NCBI GenBank assembly: GCA_905221605.1
Contig: CAJNDS010002096.1
Span: 305,001-369,000, forward strand
DNA from: Symbiodinium natans
Taxonomy: Eukaryota > Sar > Dinophyceae > Suessiales > Symbiodiniaceae
Direction: 5' to 3'
DNA length: 64,000 nt
Part shown: positions 34,701 through 39,500 of the stretch, piece after piece
How the letters are laid out: each line of letters starts with the position of its first letter
Position numbering within the stretch: position 1 is the stretch's first letter
The notes under the pieces: generated by a model
Told to the model about the DNA's origin: nothing
Seen by the model: only the letters and a program-made list of their open reading frames with translations
Databases searched by the model: none
Program-made: the position numbers and the translations under genes

Positions 34701-36561
34701 TGAAATCAGGCGCGTTTTTCAAGCGAGCCTCCCTGGAGTTTCTGTGGCTGTCAGGGGTTGTTGGGGTCCGTTTGAGGATACCGACGGGCTTGCCTCGCAT
34801 TTTGATTGCGGGGCCGGCAGGCTCGCAGGGACCAAGAAGATCAAGCGGATCAGGGTCGACTTGCTTACTTCGTGTGCCAAGGTTCTTAGGGAAGCTTCGG
34901 GGTTTCGTCCGCAGTTCCTCGTAGGACTAGGGCAAGGCGGGCTTGTCACAGCCGTCCTTAGGTGGCCTTTGGTTGTTGAGCTCACGCTCCAAGCAAGGAA
35001 CCTGCAGCGCAAGGAAGCCAGGGCTGTAGGAGAGGCTTGGGCAGGCATCAAGGCTATCTGGGCGGTGCGGCCACGCCTTTGGCGCACGCAGCAAGGCCAC
35101 TTGGAAGTGGCCGAGGCTTGTCCGGAACTCAAGAAGGATTTTCCGGAGCCTCCCCTGCGAGGTTTTGGGATCGTAGGGAAGCAGGCATTGGGGGCGGAGG
35201 TTCTGCGGTCCTTGAGGCTGGACGCGGTTCGTTCCATTGATGATGCCAGCATTAGAGGGATGCTGGACGAACCGTCACGACCCCTCTGGGACCATGAGGG
35301 TCTGTGCATCTGCGGCAAGCGGACCTACCTGTTTTCTCGCTGCCCCGCCTGCATCGAGAAAGAGGCAGTCGATATCTCGGTAGAGATAGCCGAGCGGGAG
35401 GAGCCCGAACCTCCGCTTGAGGGCGACCTTGAGGCCCATGAGGTGGGCCTAGAGGTCAACTCCGTCCTTGCAACTTTGGATAGGACAGGAGGTTTGGTTA
35501 GGGTTAGGTCCTCAACCATCCAGCAATGGGCGGTAGGGTTTAGGACTACGCCCAAAGATGCTCCAGTTCCCACTGCATATGGCATGCTGAGTGGGAAGAT
35601 ATGGAAGAAGAGCCATTCCATGAAGCTCAGCCTCGGCTCCCAGCACAAGGATCTTTCCAAGTGGGGCGATGTGAAGCCTTACTGGACCACATGGGTGGTT
35701 AGAGAAGATGGTGCTGTGGTGGCGGGGCACAACTGCTCGCCCCTGAATGTGGTTCAGGGCGACATCGTCGTGCATTGGTCGTCAGTGGTGAACTGGCACG
35801 GCCACAGACATGTCGTGAATGAGCAGTGTGAAGTGCTCTGGAGGTCTAATGGTAAAGAGGTTGCCTTAGACCCCTCCTTCGGCAAGCTGATAGCCCTTGT
35901 GGGTAGGGTTACTCAGGTCATTGGCTGGCGGGCAACCGGAGAAGCAGCTTCGGATCCCCGCAGGTCTACCCTGCAGGCGTCAAGGGTCCTTGCTCAATTC
36001 TCTTCGTCCAACGAGGGCGTAGAAGGGCATTGGACCGCGGGCGCTATCAGTCGCGGGAAGAATGCCAATGAGTGCAAGCTGAAGGGTAGAGTTTTGGCGT
36101 TTATGGGTGAAGAGCACAAGGGCCCTGCAGTGGTTCTAGAGCTCGTTAGCCATAGCCCCATCCTGTGCATTTGGGACCATTCCTCAACCAAGGTCAAGGT
36201 CGAGTTTAAGGGCGGTGTTCCGTCTTTGAGCCTGATCGCGGAGGAGGACGAAAATCGTCGTGAGCAGCTTGCGGTCGAGGCAAGGGACGCGGCGAACATT
36301 TCGGAGTTCCGAGTCACGGGATCCCTTCGTACGGCGTGGTACGAGGGTCAGCGGCGCGATCCCTCATTGGCGGGCTCGATTCGCAAGCCAGAGCCGCCAA
36401 TGGAGATATCCGGAGACGGGTTGCTTGAGCGCGAGGTGACCCTCAGGACGGGTCAAACCGTCGTTGTCCCAGTGGTTCCCAACGGGGCTGCGGGCGCGAA
36501 TGGGGTGACCTGGCGCCGCGCTTGCTACAATTCAGTCCACTGTGGAGTCCTTGGGGCATAG
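31387..36561 (+). CDS. pol: Pol part 1: CCCH fingers, aspartic protease, RT thumb/connection, RNase H
   Basis: This frame is open from 31,387 (first ATG 31,735) to TAG at 36,559, in the -1 frame relative to gag. Two CX8CX5CX3H fingers lie at 31,465-31,524 and 31,684-31,743. A retroviral-type protease follows: LDGCAGANHVTEEL with the Asp at 32,059 and a later LILGGR near 32,355. A 350-residue region with CxxC pairs is unassigned. The RT thumb/connection (HLLDHLVSLEGF, KLLGHNIG, QFLGCANWLRGYLP) spans about 33,559-33,900, and RNase H spans about 34,010-34,440 with catalytic Asp in IADASG, Glu in QLEVKRA, Asp in CWTDHANL and Asp in LGDSFSR. The fingers/palm part of RT that should come first is absent here and lies at 39.2-39.9 kb. 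About 650 residues beyond RNase H, including LCICGKRTYLFSRCPAC (a zinc ribbon-like motif), are unassigned. The frame ends inside the integrase zinc finger. Confidence 0.85.
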   Translation, partial: ESQGRCEGCCERSSCRGQSWRGPDVCCYHFRDHGNCPKGDACPYSHDKELRRKALAAKKGDQTFATAKGKGKGKGGGKAKANAKPKAAAKGAAKPPGTVCPFFSKNGSCKKGASCDMVHNLTTSGGTPALPANWAPPSGASMSNPFAAFSVQIGSSGVQAGVLGAAGHAAVQQHALPLSKGGRDKFATLDDLPKDWWNLADNEPGGYQYRTVVQVLDRKVECMLDGCAGANHVTEELVVGMMNRAAELGIGTEDPGFPVVRLEKWVHPEYVHGIASGAPVPLKGAAVLRVTLLEGKTADDCRPNTEIFVRCKIAARGTSDWHGLILGGRALDCAGRMGLGFRPGPDFHVLDTLGIRMPRCEDHSRTRKDRAYAFEARLSSLDDASCIEPGGGSRELLRYDGEEPLELSPGDGVLVPVVRESGVSAEGSLSEVVLPVECGVEAVPGLWPTGEGKGFVLLAAQECDHSLQPGEVVAEVRSGLVSTAACGCGAIETVFESEPSPQACADCGVAVASVDHDPCFACGSASRAAARSFQGCSSCARSFGRLRTGARIGVLSVLAAVTVLASVWGGSGPVGRPVEEPGVLTCLDHLPSVDSWWEAPGGYASVWGRRPAQKDLGTVAVEKAPYETCLLQRAGEAWRLWDTRDLRVAESVACSDEVPVTERLAVFRTRKGPRWAGWREGSATAERGASDAVRPADAVDTARCPSYHIVESWDIDKMIEEPPTDYYYEQLAADMRARHPKACPHLLDHLVSLEGFLDKSILFGFSFGISKAEVCVSKGKLLGHNIGRDGSSPDEERCQAVIDFPPLWEKLHIQQFLGCANWLRGYLPVEYGHAAKILGQWQKPGAVFPEGGLGSAATEGCKAFKAIKRMMQNRINLATFDEASAADGSCPLEQIADASGIAVGGSVVQMTRDLSQLKVLMTHSKSLTPAQQNWPPLIQEAFAQLEVKRATRRMFGSIRTLCWTDHANLTRAQTSDIGMDPKLVRWVAEILMDGSEIRSLSGRSATLGDSFSRNPKDRDALLAARTKDLEGLSGQLRGFDLDQYLGEGTEGDGPVPWAVGNDAVPEPAGRVQAAAVPMCVVAALPVRVMVVFDYARWKEQDAELTEIRRVFQASLPGVSVAVRGCWGPFEDTDGLASHFDCGAGRLAGTKKIKRIRVDLLTSCAKVLREASGFRPQFLVGLGQGGLVTAVLRWPLVVELTLQARNLQRKEARAVGEAWAGIKAIWAVRPRLWRTQQGHLEVAEACPELKKDFPEPPLRGFGIVGKQALGAEVLRSLRLDAVRSIDDASIRGMLDEPSRPLWDHEGLCICGKRTYLFSRCPACIEKEAVDISVEIAEREEPEPPLEGDLEAHEVGLEVNSVLATLDRTGGLVRVRSSTIQQWAVGFRTTPKDAPVPTAYGMLSGKIWKKSHSMKLSLGSQHKDLSKWGDVKPYWTTWVVREDGAVVAGHNCSPLNVVQGDIVVHWSSVVNWHGHRHVVNEQCEVLWRSNGKEVALDPSFGKLIALVGRVTQVIGWRATGEAASDPRRSTLQASRVLAQFSSSNEGVEGHWTAGAISRGKNANECKLKGRVLAFMGEEHKGPAVVLELVSHSPILCIWDHSSTKVKVEFKGGVPSLSLIAEEDENRREQLAVEARDAANISEFRVTGSLRTAWYEGQRRDPSLAGSIRKPEPPMEISGDGLLEREVTLRTGQTVVVPVVPNGAAGANGVTWRRACYNSVHCGVLGA
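31465..31743 (+). other. Two CCCH zinc fingers (nucleocapsid-like)
   Basis: Both fit CX8CX5CX3H exactly. The first starts CYHFRDHGNC and ends CPYSH; the second starts CPFFSKNGSC and ends CDMVH. They are joined by a Gly/Lys/Ala-rich linker. This class binds single-stranded RNA. In most retroelements the position is taken by a CCHC knuckle, so CCCH is an unusual substitute. They are visible only in the frame -1 to gag. Confidence 0.85.
34588..34607 (+). other. Covarying hairpin after RNase H
   Basis: GCGGGCC, loop GTGTCCA, GGCCGC; variable pair G-C. Reads GRVQAA in frame and lies in the linker following RNase H. Confidence 0.8.
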
Positions 36562-39500
36562 GTCTGCTGAGGTTACCGTCAAGCTGCTAGAGAGGGCAGT
36601 CTGGTGGCCCGACTTAGAGAAAGATGTGCGGACCTGGGTCGCCAAATGTCTCGCTTGCATTAAAGGCCGCTCTCGACCGACGAAGGTTGAAGCTCGTGCG
36701 GTCAAATGTGGCGCCGAGACATGCTGGCAGGAAGTCAGCGTGGACTGTGAAGGTCCGAACCGAGAGGACAGGGAGGGGCATAGGTACTCGCTTACGTACT
36801 TCGATTGCCTCAGTCATGCTGTCCTCCTCGAGCCGATGAGGTCTCTGACTCATGCTGAAGTCAGGAGGGCGTTCGTGCGCTGTGTGCTTCGCAGCAGGAC
36901 GATCCCGAGCCTCATCAGGTCGGATAGAGGGCCAGAGTTCAAGAATGCGCTCATGGCAGAACTCAGCGCTATGCTTGGGACCGAGTGGCGGTTCAGCGCG
37001 CCCTTGAGGCCTTGTGAGTTGGGCGCAAACGAGCGAGTCCACCAAGAAGTTCAAAAGGTGCTGGGGGCGGTCGTCAGGCAAGTCGGCGCCTCCCTTTCCG
37101 AAGCTTGGTCGGATTGGCTCGTGGTGGCGGAGTACGTCATAGATAACACTCCGGGACCCCACGGGTATACCCCGAGGGACCTAGAGCGGAGCTGGTCGCT
37201 CGCTCTACCACTTGAAAAGGACGTCCTGCGAGACGCCTTGCAGTTCGAACCCATCTCTGATTGGGCTCGGAGCCAGTTTAAGCAGTTCTCGGAACTAGCT
37301 GCTGCGGTCCGAGAGCACTGGACGCGGTCTTCAGAAGCGCGGGCGAAACTTGCAAATCGCCATAGGCGCACTGTGGACCTTAAGCCAGGAGACCGAGTGG
37401 TCTGGAACGCTCCGAGGGCCCGTTCAGAGGGGGCGGGGCGTGTGCCTTGGAAACCGGGTCTGACCGGCCCCTGGCGCGTGTTGGAAGTCAAGGGCCACAG
37501 GCTCACCTTGGAGCCCGTGTCGATGGAGTCGGGGGGTACTTCTTCCGCCCGGCGCGGCCCGATGGAGGCGCACGCGGAAGACTGCATTCTTGTTCCTGCG
37601 GATGCAGATGGCGCGGAATCCCGCGAGCCGGTCGTCTTTGAGGACGATGGAACCGGCGGGGACGGCTCGTCTCGCCCCAGCTTAGGGCAACAGGTTCAAG
37701 GCGACGCCAAGCAAGTGGAGTTCACGCTGACCAGGCGCGGGAGGGACTTCGTCCTCCGCCTTGGCGACCGCATTGCCTATCGGGGTGTAGGTGGAGGCCC
37801 TAAGGTGTGCAGGTTAGGACGGGTTACGCAGGTAGATGCTGCCCGTGCGCAGGTCGGCGTGCACCGCTATCTCCCCGATGCCAGCGGGGTGCGCGTCAGA
37901 TGGCAGCTTGCATACATCGCCGAGGACGGTGCGCTCACGCTTTCAGAGGGGACTCGTCCGGCCCACGAAGCGGTTACCGTCAGGGAGATCATTTCCAAGG
38001 TCGACCTGAACCGCGACGGCGTGCTTGCTGCAGCCTCGGCCAGGAAGTTGGACAAGGGAGCGTACTCGTTGCAGGACAGGACGCTCGAGAGAGCGTCTCG
38101 CGCCAGAACGGGTGTGCTCTCGATCCGAGAGGCCCTCGCGGACCTCTTGGTCGCGGAACCCCGCGTGTTGCAGCCTAGGGCTTCCCCAGAGTCGGGTGCT
38201 GTCGAGAGTTGGTTCCGGCAGTATTTCCTTGGAGGGGTTGCCGATGTCTTAGAGGTTGCTTGGGGTGACGCGGTCGTTTCCGACGCGGCTAGGAGGCACG
38301 GGTATAGGGTTGTTCCAGCTTTTGTGCAAGGCAAGCAGGCCTACGGGATCACCTGGAACCTGGCCGCAGAAGGGCACTTAGAGGCATTTAGCGGCGCTGT
38401 TTTGCGCGCAGAGCCGAAGGTGCTCGTGATTGGGCTTGAGGGCAAGAATGTGCCCCGAGCTTTCCTTCAGCTAGTCGTCCGGTGTGCGCAGGAACGCACG
38501 CGCGCGGGCGCCCACGTCGCGCTGCATTTGCAGGCACAAAAAGGCGAGTGGGAACCCTGGCGGCTAGAGGAGTGGGGCGCCTTGTTTGGGACGCTCGCAG
38601 AGCCACGCTGGCCTTGGGCTTTCGTGCGGGCTGACATATGCCAGTTCGCGCGGGCCAGTGGCCGCGACAACCTCGTTGAGAGCGGGGCCCTGTGGCTCGC
38701 CGATTTCAGCTTAGAATCGGTAGGTTTGAGGTGTAGTAGGCCGGATGCGTTAGGCGCAGTGCAGCACAAGCACGTTGGGCGCGCGCAAGCCGACTACAAC
38801 CTCATAGGGGCGGCTTTCTGCGCATCACTCCAGGACCTTGGTCTGAGGGGCGCAGAAGAGCTGTGCACCGCTGCAGTTGAAAGCTTTCCAGCCACTGCGG
38901 GTGCGGATAGCGCCGCGGCTGCACCACAGCCCTCTCCAGTCATTCCCCTCCCGGACGTGCGCTCGGGCGAGGACCTCACGCCAGCAGAGCGTGCGGAGCT
39001 GGATAAGGAGGTGGATAAGTACGCCGCTGAGAAGGAAGCGTTTTGGCGAACCAAGGCGGACGCCAAGGACTGGGATTCCGTCCGGGCTGACCTTGAGGTC
39101 TATGCTCTTGCGGGCGAGAAGGTCGCGGAGGATCCTAGGCGCACCGAGGCCTATAGAGACCTCGTATGGTCGGGTTTGAAGATCGAGCCTGGACCAACCA
39201 GACCAGGGCTGACCGATGCTGACATCGCAGCCGTCAGGGAGGTCATACGGCGAAAGGCCGCTGGGTTCTGGGTGGAGGACACCACCAGGACCACGGTCAG
39301 GAAGTTCGCCCATGACTGCATCCCCACCGGGCCGCCGGTCTCGTCCCAGCCTCACAGTCTGAGGGGCGAGTCCGCGCAATGGGTCGACGACAAGCTTGAA
39401 GAAGAATGCAAGCGGGGTCAGTTGATCCGCGGCAGCTCGGCTTGGGGATCTGCGCCGTTTCCGACCAAGGAAATGCCCAGCTACAAGCGGCATAGGAAGC

